NCBI RefSeq assembly: GCF_032854445.1
Contig: NW_027018308.1
Coordinates: 1 to 43,715, forward strand
Reading direction: 5' to 3'
DNA length: 43,715 nucleotides
Origin: Liolophura sinensis
Lineage: Eukaryota > Mollusca > Polyplacophora > Chitonida > Chitonidae
In this document: one piece after another, positions 22,002 through 36,000 of the stretch
How positions within the stretch are numbered: the first letter of the stretch is position 1
Layout: each line of letters begins with the position of its first letter
Notes under the pieces: generated by a model
The model's database searches: none
What the model saw: the letters and a program-made list of their open reading frames with translations, nothing else
What the model was told of the DNA's origin: nothing
Translations under genes and position numbers: made by a program

Positions 22002-24750
22002 GTAGAAAAAACACACCATTCGTACATAAAAAACACAATGTACTAGATACAGTCTGCTGTAAAAAGTACAACTGATCACTGACGCACATCAATAAGGTTC
22101 TAAAAGATGCGGAAATGGCCCAGGCATCGGCAGCTGTTTAAAAAATTGCAAATTTCCCTGGTTTCCATGGAGTAAGAGCCGTTGCTGGGCACGTGACTAT
22201 GACATCAATGATCATTCAATTGTCCCTACAGCCAAAAGTATTGGTCGGAGAGCAACGCGGTTTGCACCATTCGATTTCTCGTCACAAAATACGTCGGATT
22301 AGCCTCTTACCAGCAGCACTGGAACAGTTTTTCCACTTTTGCATTTTTGCCTGGTCTTTTTGTTAATTGAAATCGGATACAATCTACTATGTACAATCGC
22401 GACTGGTCATTACTATATTCAACTTTTGAGTATAAGTTATGTGCCCTTCTGTAGCCCAGAAGACGTCAAATCTTTGGGCTAAGCCCATTTAACTCACCCA
22501 GCAATTGTCTTACCTTTAAGTCCAAGACAATCTCAATGTCTTTATCTACGTGTAGAAAAACCACACCATTCGTACATAAAAAACACAATGTACTAGATAC
22601 AGTCTGCTGTAAAAAGTACAACTGATCACTGAACCGCATTTATAAGGTTCTAATAGATGCGGAATTGGGCCAGGCATCGGCAGCTGTTAAAAAATTGCAT
22701 ATTTCCCTGGTTTCCATGGAGTAAGAGCCGTTGCTGGGCACGTGACTATGACATCAATGATCATTCAATTGTCGCTACAGCCAAAAGTATTAGTCGGAGA
22801 GCAACGCGGTTTGCACCATTCGATTTCTCGTCACAAAATACGTCGGATTAGCCTCTTACCAGCAGCACTGGAACATTTTTTCCACTTTTGCATTTTTGCC
22901 TGGTCTTTTTGTTAATTTGAAATCGGATACAATCTACTATGTACAATCGCGACTGGTCATTACTATATTCAACTTTTGACTATAAGTTATGTGCCCTTCT
23001 GTAGCCCAGAAGACGTCAAATCTTTGGGCTAAGCCCATTTAACTCACCCAGCAATTGTCTTACTTTTAAGTCCAAGACAATCTCAATGTCTTTATCTACG
23101 TGTAGAAAAACCACACCATTCGTACATAAAAAACACAATGTACTAGATACAGTCTGCTGTAAAAAGTACAACTGATCACTGAACCACATCTATAAGGTTC
23201 TAAAAGATGCAGAATTGGGCCAGGCATCGGCAGCTGTTAAAAAATTCCATATTTCCCTGGTTTCCATGGAGTAAGAGCCGTTGCTGGGCACGTGACTATG
23301 ACATCAATGAGCATTCAATTGTGGCTACAGCCAAAAGTATTGGTCGGAGAGCAACGCGGTTTGCACCATTCGATTTCTCGTGACAAAATACGTCGGATTA
23401 GCCTCTTACCAGTAGCACTGGAACAGTTTTTCCACTTTTGCATTTTTGCCTGGTCTTTTTGCTAATTGAAATCAGATACACTGTACTATGTACAATCGCG
23501 ACTGGTCATTACTATATTCAACTTTTGACTGTAAGTTATGTGCCCTTCTGTAGCCCAGAAGACGTCAAATCTTTGGGCAAAGCCCATTTAACTCACCCAG
23601 CAATTGTCTTACTTCTAAGTCCAAGACAATCTCAATGTCTTTATCTACGTGTAGAAAAACCACACCATTCGTACATAAAAAACACAATGTACTAGATACA
23701 GTCTGCTGTAAAAAGTACAACTGATCACTGACGCACATCAATAAGGTTCTAAAAGATGCGGAAATGGCCCAGGCATCGGCAGCTGTTTAAAAAATTGCAA
23801 ATTTCCCTGGTTTCCATGGAGTAAGAGCCGTTGCTGGGCACGTGACTATGACATCAATGATCATTCAATTGTCGCTACAGCCAAAAGTATTGGTCGGAGA
23901 GCAACGCGGTTTGCACCATTCGATTTCTCGTCACAAAATACGTCGGATTAGCCTCTTACTAGCAGCACTGGAACAGTTTTTCCACTTTTGCATTTTTGCC
24001 TGGTCTTTTTGTTAATTGAAATCGGATACACTGTACTATGCACAATCGAGACTGGTCATTACTGTATTCAACTTTTGACTATAAGTTATGTGCCCTTCTG
24101 TAGCCCAGAAGACGTCAAATCTTTGGGCTAAGCCCATTTAACTCACCCAGCAATTGTCTTACTTTTAAGTCCAAGACAATCTCAATGTCTTTATCTACGT
24201 GTAGAAAAACCACACCATTCGTACATAAAAAACACAATGTACTAGATACAGTCTGCTGTAAAAAGTACAACTGATCACTGAACCGCATTTATAAGGTTCT
24301 AATAGATGCGGAATTGGGCCAGGCATCGGCAGCTGTTAAAAAATTGCATATTTCCCTGGTTTCCATGGAGTAAGAGCCGTTTGCTGGGCACGTGACTATG
24401 ACATCAATGATCATTCAATTGTCGCTACAGCCAAAAGTATTGGTCGGAGAGCAACGCGGTTTGCACCATTCGATTTCTCGTGACAAAATACGTCGGATTA
24501 GCCTCTTACCAGCAGCACTGGAACAGTTTTTCCACTTTTGCATTTTTGCCTGGTCTTTTTGTTAATTGAAATCGGATACACTGTACTATGCACAATCGCG
24601 ACTGGTCGTTACTATATTCAACTTTTAACTATACGTTATGTGCCCTTCGGTAGCCCAGAAGACGTCAAATCTTTGGGCTAAGCCCATTTAACTCATCCAG
24701 CAATTGTCTTACTTTTAAGTCCAAGACAATCTCAATGTCTTTATCTACGT
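22002..24750 (+). repeat. Array block, units 41-45, trimer order reappears
   Basis: Units start at 22002, 22552, 23102, 23651 and 24201. Types are b/A-like, g/A, q/D, b/C, g/B. Units 42-45 repeat the g/A, q/D, b/C order of units 5-7, about 20 kb away. Unit 41 is a mosaic back: GTTAATTG as in B but ACAATCTACTATGTAC as in A, with a private TTTTGAGTATAAG. Unit 43 has AATGAGCATT in place of the AATGATCATT palindrome (near 23306) and a private GCTAATTG. Unit 45 carries an extra T in CCGTTTGCTGGG near 24378. Confidence 0.85.
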
Positions 24751-26398
24751 GTAGAAAAACCACACCATTCGTACATAAAAAACACAATGTACTAGATACA
24801 GTCTGCTGTAAAAAGTACAACTGATCACTGAACCACATCTATAAGGTTCTAATAGATGCGGAATTGGGCCAGGCATCGGCAGCTGTTAAAAAATTGCAAA
24901 TTTTCCTGGTTTCCATGGAGTAAGAGCCGTTGCTGGGCACGTGACTATGACTTCAATGATCATTCAATTGTCACTACAGCCAAAAGTATTAGTCGGAGAG
25001 GAACGCGGTTTGCACCATTCGATTTCTCGTCACAAAATACATCGGATTACCCTCTTACCAGCAGCACTGGAACAGTTTTTCCACTTTTGCATTTTTGCCT
25101 GGTCTTTTTGTTAATTGAAATCGGATACACTGTACTATGCACAATCGCGACTGGTCGTTACTATATTCAACTTTTAACTATACGTTATGTGCCCTTCGGT
25201 AGCCCAGAAGACGTCAAATCTTTGGGCTAAGCCCATTTAACTCATCCAGCAATTGTCTTACTTTTAAGTCCAAGACAATCTCAATGTCTTTATCTACGTG
25301 TAGAAAAACCACACCATTCGTACATAAAAAACACAATGTACTAGATACAGTCTGCTGTAAAAAGTACAACTGATCACTGAACCACATCTATAAGGTTCTA
25401 ATAGATGCGGAATTGGGCCGGGCATCGGCAGCTGTTAAAAAATTGCAAATTTCCCTGGTTTCCATGGAGTAAGAGCCGTTGCTGGGCACGTGACTATGAC
25501 TTCAATGATCATTCAATTGTCGCTACAGCCAAAAGTATTAGTCGGAGAGGAACGCGGTTTGCACCATTCGATTTCTCGTCACAAAATACGTCGGATTAGC
25601 CTCTTACCAGCAGCACTGGAACAGTTTTTCCACTTTTGCATTTTTGCCTGGTCTTTTTGTTAATTGAAATCGGATACACTGTACTATGCACAATCGCGAC
25701 TGGTCGTTACTATATTCAACTTTTAACTATACGTTATGTGCCCTTCGGTAGCCCAGAAGACGTCAAATCTTTGGGCTAAGCCCATTTAACTCACCCAGCA
25801 ATTGTCTTACTTTTAAGTCCAAGACAATCTCAATGTCTTTATCTACGTGTAGAAAAACCACACCATTCGTACATAAAAAACACAATGTACTAGATACAGT
25901 CTGCTGTAAAAAGTACAACTGATCACTGAACCACATCTATAAGTTTCTAATAGATGCGAAATTGGGCCAGGCATCGGCAGGTGTTTAAAAAATTGCAAAT
26001 TTCCCTGGTTTCCATGGAGTAAGAGCCGTTGCTGGGCACGTGACTATGACATCAATGATCATTCAATTGTCGCTACAGCCAAAAGTATTGGTCGGAGAGC
26101 AACGCGGTTTGCACCATTCGATTTCTCGTCACAAAATACGTCGGATTAGCCTCTTACCAGCAGCACTGGAACAGTTTTTCCACTTTTGCATTTTTGCCTG
26201 GTCTTTTTGTTAATTGAAATCGAATACACTGTACTATGCACAATCGCGACTGGTCGTTACTATATTCAACTTTTAACTATAAGTTATGTGCCCTTCGGTA
26301 GCCCAGAAGACGTCAAATCTTTGGGCTAAGCCCATTTAACTCACTCAGCAATTGTCTTACTTCTAAGTCCAAGACAATCTCAATGTCTTTATCTACGT
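24751..26398 (+). repeat. Array block, units 46-48, d-type units
   Basis: Units start at 24751, 25300 and 25849. All have a d front and a B or B-like back. Units 46 and 47 share GACTTCAATG (normally GACATCAATG) near 24948 and 25498, plus GGAGAGGAACGCGG, and so are recent sister copies. GGAGAGGAACGCGG is also the private marker of units 14 and 21, linking this block to the seven-unit repeat. Unit 48 has GCAGGTGTTTAAA in place of the CAGCTG site (near 25977) and ATCGAATACAC near 26219. Confidence 0.84.
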
Positions 26399-29150
26399 GT
26401 AGAAAAACCACACCATTCGTACATAAAAAACACAATGTACTAGATACAGTCTGCTGTAAAAAGTACAACTGATCACTGAACCACATCTATAAGTTTCTAA
26501 TAGATGCGGAATTGGGCCAGGCATCGGCAGCTGTTTAAAAAATTGCAAATTTCCCTGGTTTCCATGTAGTAAGAGCCGTTGCTGGGCACGTGACTATGAC
26601 ATCAATGATCATTCAATTGTGGCTACAGCCAAAAGTATTGGTCGGAGAGCAACGCGGTTTGCACCATTCGATTTCTCGTCACAAAATACGTCGGATTAGC
26701 CTCTTACCAGCAGCACTGGAACAGTTTTTCCACTTTTGCATTTTTGCCTGGTCTTTTTGTTAATTTGAAATCGGATACAATCTACTATGTACAATCGCGA
26801 CTGGTCATTACTATATTCAACTTTTGACTGTAAGTTATGTGCCCTTCTGTAGCCCAGAAGACGTCAAATCTTTGGTCTAAGCCCATTTAACTCACCCAGC
26901 AATTGTCTTACTTCTAAGTCCAAGACAATCTCAATGTCTTTATCTACGTGTAGAAAAACCACACCATTTGTACATAAAAAAACACAAGGTACTAGATACA
27001 GTCTGCTGTAAAAAGTACAACTGATCACTGAACCACATCAATAAGGTTCTAAAAGATGCGGAATTGGCCCAGGCATCGGCAGCTGTTTAAAAAATTGCAA
27101 ATTTCCCTGGTTTCCATGGAGTAAGAGCCGTTGCTAGGCACGTGACTATGACATCAATGATCATTCAATTGTCGCTACAGCCAAAAGTATTGGTCGGAGA
27201 GCAACGCGGTTTGCACCATTCGATTTCTCGTCACAAAATACGTCGGATTAGCCTCTTACTAGCAGCACTGGAACAGTTTTTCCACTTTTGCATTTTTGCC
27301 TGGTCTTTTTGTTAATTGAAATCGGATACACTGTACTATGCACAATCGAGACTGGTCGTTACTATATTCAACTTTTAACTATACGTTATGTGCCCTTCGG
27401 TAGCCCAGAAGACGTCAAATCTTTGGGCTAAGCCCATTTAACTCACCCAGCAATTGTCTTACTTTTAAGTCCAAGACAATCTCAATGTCTTTATCTACGT
27501 GTAGAAAAACCACACCATTCGTACATAAAAAACAAAATGTACTAGATACAGTCTGCTGTAAAAAGTACAACTGATCACTGAACCACATCTATAAGGTTCT
27601 AATGGATGCGGAATTGGGCCAGGCATCGGCAGCTGTTAAAAAATTGCAAATTTCCCTGGTTTCCATGGAGTAAGAGCCGTTGCTGGGCACGTGACTATGA
27701 CATCAATGATCATTCAATTGTCGCTACAGCCAAAAGTATTGGTCGGAGAGCAACGCGGTTTGCACCATTCGATTTCTCGTCCAAAAATACGTCGGATTAG
27801 CCTCTTACCAGCAGCACTGGAACAGTTTTTCCACTTTTGCATTTTTGCCTGGTCTTTTTGTTAATTGAAATCGGATACACTGTACTATGCACAATCGCGA
27901 CTGGTCGTTACTATATTCAACTTTTAACTATAAGTTATGTGCCCTTCGGTAGCCCAGAAGACGTCAAATCTTTGGGCTAAGCCCATTTAACTCATCCAGC
28001 AATTGTCTTTCTTCTAAGTCCAAGACAATCTCAATGTCTTTATCTACGTGTAGAAAAACCACACCATTCGTACATAAAAAACACAATGTACTAGATACAG
28101 TCTGCTGTAAAAAGTACAACTGATCACTGAACCACATCTATAAGTTTCTAATAGATGCGGAATTGGGCCAGGCATCGGCAGCTGTTTAAAAAATTGCAAA
28201 TTTCCCTGGTTTCCATGTAGTAAGAGCCGTTGCTGGGCACGTGACTATGACATCAATGATCATTCAATTGTCGCTACAGCCAAAAGTATTGGTCGGAGAG
28301 CAACGCGGTTTGCACCATTCGATTTCTCGTCACAAAATACGTCGGATTAGCCTTTTACCAGCAGCACTGGAACAGTTTTTCCACTTTTGCATTTTTGCCT
28401 GGTCTTTTTGTTAATTTGAAATCGGATACAATCTACTATGTACAATCGCGACTGGTCATTACTATATTCAACTTTTGACTGTAAGTTATGTGCCCTTCTG
28501 TAGCCCAGAAGACGTCAAATCTTTGGTCTAAGCCCATTTAACTCACCCAGCAATTGTCTTACTTCTAAGTCCAAGACAATCTCAATGTCTTTATCTACGT
28601 GTAGAAAAACCACACCATTTGTACATAAAAAACACAAGGTACTAGATACAGTCTGCTGTAAAAAGTACAACTGATCACTGAACCACATCAATAAGTTCTA
28701 ATAGATGCGGAATTGGGCCAGGCATCGGCAGCTGTTTAAAAAATTGCAAATTTCCCTGGTTTCCATGGAGTAAGAGCCGTTGCTAGGCACGTGACTATGA
28801 CATCAATGATCATTCAATTGTCGCTACAGCCAAAAGTATTGGTCGGAGAGCAACGCGGTTTGCACCATTCGATTTCTCGTCACAAAATACGTCGGATTAG
28901 CCTCTTACCAGCAGCACTGGAACAGTTTTTCCACTTTTGCATTTTTGCCTGGTCTTTTTGTTAATTTGAAATCGGATACAATCTACTATGTACAATCGCG
29001 ACTGGTCATTACTATATTCAACTTTTGACTATAAGTTATGTGCCCTTCTGTAGCCCAGAAGACGTCAAATCTTTGGGCTAAGCCCATTTAACTCACCCAG
29101 CAATTGTCTTACTTTTAAGTCCAAGACAATCTCAATGTCTTTATCTACGT
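26399..29150 (+). repeat. Array block, units 49-53, shared markers at 1.65-kb spacing
   Basis: Units start at 26399, 26950, 27501, 28050 and 28601. Units 49-50 and 52-53 share rare markers exactly three units apart: AAGTTTCTAATAG (near 26492 and 28142), CCATGTAGTAAG (near 26563 and 28214), TTTGGTCTAAG (near 26872 and 28523), CACAAGGTAC (near 26982 and 28633) and TTGCTAGGCACG (near 27132 and 28782). TTTGGTCTAAG breaks the TAGCCCA hairpin in these two units. This is where the right-hand trimeric organisation becomes clear. Confidence 0.86.
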
Positions 29151-32100
29151 GTAGAAAAACCACACCATTCGTACATAAAAAAACACAAAGTACTAAATAC
29201 AGTCTGCTGTAAAAAGTACAACTGATCACTGAACCACATTTATAAGGTTCTAATAGATGCGGAATTGGGCCAGGCATCGGCAGCTGTTAAAAAATTGCAT
29301 ATTTCCCTGGTTTCCATGGAGTAAGAGCCGTTGCTGGGCACGTGACTATGACATCAATGATCATTCAATTGTCGCTACAGCCAAAAGTATTGGTCGGAGA
29401 GCAACGCGGTTTGCACCATTCGATTTCTCGTCACAAAATACGTCGGATTAGCCTCTTACCAGCAGCACTGGAACAGTTTTTCCACTTTGGCATTTTTGTT
29501 TGGTCTTTTTGTTAATTGAAATCGGATACACTGTACTATGCACAATCGCGACTGGTCGTTACTATATTCAACTTTTAACTATACGTTATGTGCCCTTCGG
29601 TAGCCCAGAAGACGTCAAATCTTTGGGCTAAGCCCATTTAACTCACCCAGCAATTGTCTTACTTTTAAGTCCAAGACAATCTCAATGTCTTTATCTACGT
29701 GTAGAAAAACCACACCATTCGTACATAAAAAACACAATGTACTAGATACAGTCTGCTGTAAAAAGTACAACTGATCACTGACCCACATTTATAAGGTTCT
29801 AAAAGATGCGGAATTGGCCCAGGCATCGGCAGCTGTTTAAAAAATTGCAAATTTCCCTGGTTTCCATGGAGTAAGAGCCGCTGCTGGGCACGTGACTATG
29901 ACATCAATGATCATTCAATTGTCGCTACAGCCAAAAGTATTGGTCGGAGAGCAACGCGGTTTGCACCATTCGATTTCTCGTGACAAAATACGTCGGATTA
30001 CCCTCTTACCAGCAGCACTGGAACAGTTTTTCCACTTTTGCATTTTTGCCTGGTTCTTTTGTTAATTGAAATCGGATACACTGTACTATGCACAATCGCG
30101 ACTGGTCGTTACTATATTCAACTTTTAACTATACGTTATGTGCCCTTCGGTAGCCCAGAAGACGTCAAATCTTTGGGCTAAGCCCATTTAACTCATCCAG
30201 CAATTGTCTTACTTCTAAGTCCAAGACAATCTCAATGTCTTTATCTACGTGTAGAAAACCACACCATTCGTACATAAAAAACACAATGTACTAGATACAG
30301 TCTGCTGTAAAAAGTACAACTGATCACTGACCCACATCAATAAGGTTCTAATAGATGCGGAATTGGGCCAGGCATCGGCAGCTGTTTAAAAAATTGCAAA
30401 TTTCCCTGGTTTCCATGGAGTAAGAGCCGTTGCTAGGCACGTGACTATGACATCAATGATCATTCAATTGTCGCTACAGCCAAAAGTATTGGTCGGAGAG
30501 CAACGCGGTTTGCACCATTCGATTTCTCGTCACAAAATACGTCGGATTAGCCTCTTACCAGCACCACTGGAACAGTTTTTCCACTTTTGCATTTTTGCCT
30601 GGTCTTTTTGTTAATTTGAAATCGGATACAATCTACTATGTACAATCGCGACTGGTCATTACTATATTCAACTTTTGACTATAAGTTATGTGCCCTTCTG
30701 TAGCCCAGAAGACGTCAAATCTTTGGGCTAAGCCCATTTAATTCACCCAGCAATTGTCTTACTTTTAAGTCCAAGACAATCTCAATGTCTTTATCTACGT
30801 GTAGAAAAACCACACCATTCGTACATAAAAAAACACAATGTACTAGATACAGTCTGCTGTAAAAAGTACAACTGATCACTGAACCACATTTATAAGGTTC
30901 TAATAGATGCGGAATTGGGCCAGGCATCGGCAGCTGTTAAAAAATTGCATATTTCCCTGGTTTCCATGGAGTAAGAGCCGTTGCTGGGCACGTGACTATG
31001 ACATCAATGATCATTCAATTGTCGCTACAGCCAAAAGTATTGGTCGGAGAGCAACGCGGTTTGCACCATTCGATTTCTCGTGACAAAATACGTCGGATTA
31101 GGCCCTTACCAGCAGCACTGGAACAGTTTTTCCACTTTTGCATTTTTGCCTGGTTTTTTTGTTAATTGAAATCGGATACACTGTACTATGCACAATCGCG
31201 ACTGGTCGTTACTATATTCAACTTTTAACTATACGTTATGTACCCTTCGGTAGCCCAGAAGACGTCAAATCTTTGGGCTAATCCCATTTAACTCATCCAG
31301 CAATTGTCTTACTTTTAAGTCCAAGACAATCTCAATGTCTTTATCTACGTGTAGAAAAACCACACCATTTGTACATAAAAAATACAAAGTACTAGATACA
31401 GCCTGCTGTAAAAAGTACAACTGATCACTGAACCACATCAATAAGGTTCTAAAAGATGCGGAATTGGCCCAGGCATCGGCAGCTGTTTAGAAAATTGCAA
31501 ATTTACCTGGTTTCCATGGAGTAAGAGCCGTTGCTGGGCACGTGACTATGACATCAATGATCATTCAATTGTCGCTACAGCCAAAAGTATTGGTCGGAGA
31601 GCAACGCGGTTTGCACCATTCGATTTCTCGTGACAAAATACGTCGGATTAGCCTCTTACTAGCAGCACTGGAACAGTTTTTCCACTTTTGCATTTTTGCC
31701 TGGTCTTTTTGTTAATTGAAATCGGATACACTGTACTATGCACAATCGAGACTGGTCGTTACTATATTCAACTTTTAACTATACGTTATGTGCCCTTCGG
31801 TAGCCCAGAAGACGTCAAATCTTTGGGCTAAGCCCATTTAACTCATCCAGCAATTGTCTTACTTCTAAGTCCAAGACAATTTCAATGTCTTTATCTACGT
31901 GTAGAAAAACCACACCATTCGTACATAAAAAACACAATGTACTAGATACAGTCTGCTGTAAAAAGTACAACTGATCACTGAACCACATCTATAAGGTTCT
32001 AATAGATGCGGAATTGGGCCAGGCATCGGCAGCTGTTTAAAAAATTGCAAATATCCCTGGTTTCCATGGAGTAAGAGCCGTTGCTAGGCACGTGACTATG

Positions 32101-33001
32101 ACATCAATGCTCATTCAATTGTCGCTACAGCCAAAAGTATTGGTCGGAGAGCAACGCGGTTTGCACCATTCGATTTCTCGTCACAAAATACGTCGGATTA
32201 GCCTCTTACCAGCAGCACTGGAACAGTTTTTCCACTTTTGCATTTTTGCCTGGTCTTTTTGTTAATTTGAAATCGGATACAATCTACTATGTACAATCGC
32301 GACTGGTCATTACTATATTCAACTTTTGACTATAAGTTATGTGCCCTTCTGTAGCCCAGAAGACGTCAAATCTTTGGGCTAAGCCCATTTAACTCACCCA
32401 GCAATTGTCTTACTTTTAAGTCCAAGACAATCTCAATGTCTTTATCTACGTGTAGAAAAACCACACCATTCGTACATAAAAAAACACAAAGTACTAAATA
32501 CAGTCTGCTGTAAAAAGTACAACTGATCACTGAACCACATTTATAAGGTTCTAATAGATGCGGAATTGGGCCAGGCATCGGCAGCTGTTAAAAAATTGCA
32601 TATTTCCCTGGTTTCCATGGAGTAAGAGCCGTTGCTGGGCACGTGACTATGACATCAATGATCATTCAATTGTCGCTACAGCCAAAAGTATTGGTCGGAG
32701 AGCAACGCGGTTTGCACCATTCGATTTCTCGTCACAAAATACGTCGGATTAGCCTCTTACCAGCAGCACTGGAACAGTTTTTCCACTTTGGCATTTTTGT
32801 TTGGTCTTTTTGTTAATTGAAATCGGATACACTGTACTATGCACAATCGCGACTGGTCGTTACTATATTCAACTTTTAACTATACGTTATGTGCCCTTCG
32901 GTAGCCCAGAAGACGTCAAATCTTTGGGCTAAGTCCATTTAACTCATCCAGCAATTGTCTTACTTTTAAGTCCAAGACAATCTCAATGTCTTTATCTACG
33001 T
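29151..33001 (+). repeat. Right-hand trimer block, first copy of the 8.8-kb duplication (units 54-60)
   Basis: Units start at 29151, 29701, 30251, 30801, 31351, 31901 and 32452. Types are g/B, b/B, d-like/A, g/B, b/C', d/A, g/B, that is, two turns of a trimer plus one. Rare markers recur 8.8 kb (16 units) later. They are GCCGCTGCTGGG near 29878, GTAGAAAACC at 30251, GGCCCTTACC near 31101, TTTAGAAAATTG near 31487, ATATCCCTGG near 32051 and CAATGCTCATT near 32106. Their counterparts lie near 38678, 39052, 39901, 40287, 40851 and 40906. The shared stretch runs from about 29.65 to 32.9 kb. Confidence 0.87.
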
Positions 33002-36000
33002 GTAGAAAAACCACACCATTCGTACATAAAAAACACAATGTACTAGATACAGTCTGCTGTAAAAAGTACAACTGATCACTGAACCACATTTATAAGGTTC
33101 TAATAGATGCGGAATTGGGCCAGGCATCGGCAGCTGTTAAAAAATTGCATATTTCCCTGGTTTCCATGGAGTAAGAGCCGTTGCTGGGCACGTGACTATG
33201 ACATCAATGATCATTCAATTGTCGCTACAGCCAAAAGTATTGGTCGGAGAGCAACGCGGTTTGCACCATTCGATTTCTCGTGACAAAATACGTCGGATTA
33301 GCCTCTTACCAGCAGCACTGGAACAGTTTTTCCACTTTTGCATTTTTGCCTGGTCTTTTTGTTAATTGAAATCGGATACACTGTACTATGCACAATCGCG
33401 ACTGGTCGTTACTATATTCAACTTTTAACTATACGTTATGTGCCCTTCGGTAGCCCAGAAGACGTCAAATCTTTGGGCTAAGCCCATTTAACTCATCCAG
33501 CAATTGTCTTACTTTTAAGTCCAAGACAATCTCAATGTCTTTATCTACGTGTAGAAAAACCACACCATTTGTACATAGAAAACACAAAGTACTAGATACA
33601 GTCTGCTGTAAAAAGTACAACTGATCACTGACCCACATCAATAAGGTTCTAAAAGATGCGGAATTGGCCCAGGCATCGGCAGCTGTTTAAAAAATTGCAA
33701 ATTTCCCTGGTTTCCATGGAGTAAGAGCCGTTGCTGGGCACGTGACTATGACATCAATGATCATTCAATTGTCGCTACAGCCAAAAGTATTGGTCGGAGA
33801 GCAACGCGGTTTGCACCATTCGATTTCTCGTGACAAAATACGTCGGATTAGCCTCTTACTAGCAGCACTGGAACAGTTTTTCCACTTTTGCATTTTTGCC
33901 TGGTCTTTTTGTTAATTGAAATCGGATACACTGTACTATGCACAATCGAGACTGGTCGTTACTATATTCAACTTTTAACTATACGTTATGTGCCCTTCGG
34001 TAGCCCAGAAGACGTCAAATCTTTGGGCTAAGCCCATTTAACTCATCCAGCAATTGTCTTACTTCTAAGTCCAAGACAATCTCAATGTCTTTATCTACGT
34101 GTAGAAAAACCACACCATTCGTACATGAAAAACACAATGTACTAGATACAGTCTGCTGTAAAAAGTACAACTGATCACTGAACCACATCTATAAGGTTCT
34201 AATAGATGCGGAATTGGCCCAGGCATCGGCAGCTGTTTAAAAAATTGCAAATTTCCCTGGTTTCCATGGAGTAAGAGCCGTTGCTAGGCACGTGACTATG
34301 ACATCAATGCTCATTCAATTGTCGCTACAGCCAAAAGTATTGGTCGGAGAGCAACGCGGTTTGCACCATTCGATTTCTCGTGACAAAATACGTCGGATTA
34401 GCCTCTTACCAGCAGCACTGGAACAGTTTTTCCACTTTTGCATTTTTGCCTGGTCTTTTTGTTAATTTGAAATCGGATACAATCTACTATGTACAATCGC
34501 GACTGGTCATTACTATATTCAACTTTTGACTATAAGTTATGTGCCCTTCTGTAGCCCAAAAGACGTCAAATCTTTGGGCTAAGCCCATTTAACTCACCCA
34601 GCAATTGTCTTACTTTTAAGTCCAAGACAATCTCAATGTCTTTATCTACGTGTAGAAAAACCACACCATTCGTACATAAAAAAACACAAAGTACTAGATA
34701 CAGTCTGCTGTAAAAAGTACAACTGATCACTGAACCACATTTATAAGGTTCTAATAGATGCGGAATTGGGCCAGGCATCGGCAGCTGTTAAAAAATTGCA
34801 TATTTCCCTGGTTTCCATGGAGTAAGAGCCGTTGCTGGGCACGTGACTATGACATCAATGATCATTCAATTGTCGCTACAGCCAAAAGTATTAGTCGGAG
34901 AGCAACGCGGTTTGCACCATTCGATTTCTCGTCACAAAATACGTCGGATTAGCCTCTTACCAGCAGCACTGGAACAGTTTTTCCACTTTTGCATTTTTGC
35001 CTGGTCTTTTTGTTAATTGAAATCGGATACACTGTACTATGCACAATCGCGACTGGTCATTACTATATTCAACTTTTGACTATAAGTTATGTGCCCTTCT
35101 GTAGCCCAGAAGACGTCAAATCTTTGGGCTAAGCCCATTTAACTCACCCAGCAATTGTCTTACTTTTAAGTCCAAGACAATCTCAATGTCTTTATCTACG
35201 TGTAGAAAAACCACACCATTCGTAGATAAAAAACACAATGTACTAGATACAGTCTGCTGTAAAAAGTACAACTGATCACTGAACCACATCTATAAGGTTC
35301 TAATAGATGCAGAATTGGGCCAGGCATCGGCAGCTGTTAAAAAGTTGCATATTTCCCTGGTTTCCATGGAGTAAGAGCCGTTGCTGGGCACGTGACTATG
35401 ACATCAATGATCATTCAATTGTCGCTACAGCCAAAAGTATTGGTCGGAGAGCAACGCGGTTTGCACCATTCGATTTCTCGTGACAAAATACGTCGGATTA
35501 CCCTCTTACCAGTAGCACTGGAACAGTTTTACCACTTTTGCATTTTTGCCTGGTCTTTTTGTTAATTGAAATCGGATACACTGTACTATGTACAATCGCG
35601 ACTGGTCATTACTATATTCAACTTTTGACTGTAAGTTATGTGCCCTTCTGTAGCCCAGAAGACGTCAAATCTTTGGGCTAAGCCCATTTAACTCACCCAG
35701 CAATTGTCTTACTTCTAAGTCCAAGACAATCTCAATGTCTTTATCTACGTGTAGAAAAACCACACCATTTGTACATAAAAAACACAATGTACTAGATACA
35801 GTCTGCTGTAAAAAGTACAACTGATCACTGAACCACATCAATAAAGTTCTAAAAGATGCGGAATTGGCCCAGGCATCGGCAGCTGTTTAAAAAATTGCAA
35901 ATTTCCCTGGTTTCCATGGAGTAAGAGCCGTTGCTGGGCACGTGACTATGACATCAATGATCATTCAATTGTCGCTACAGCCAAAAGTATTGGTCGGAGA

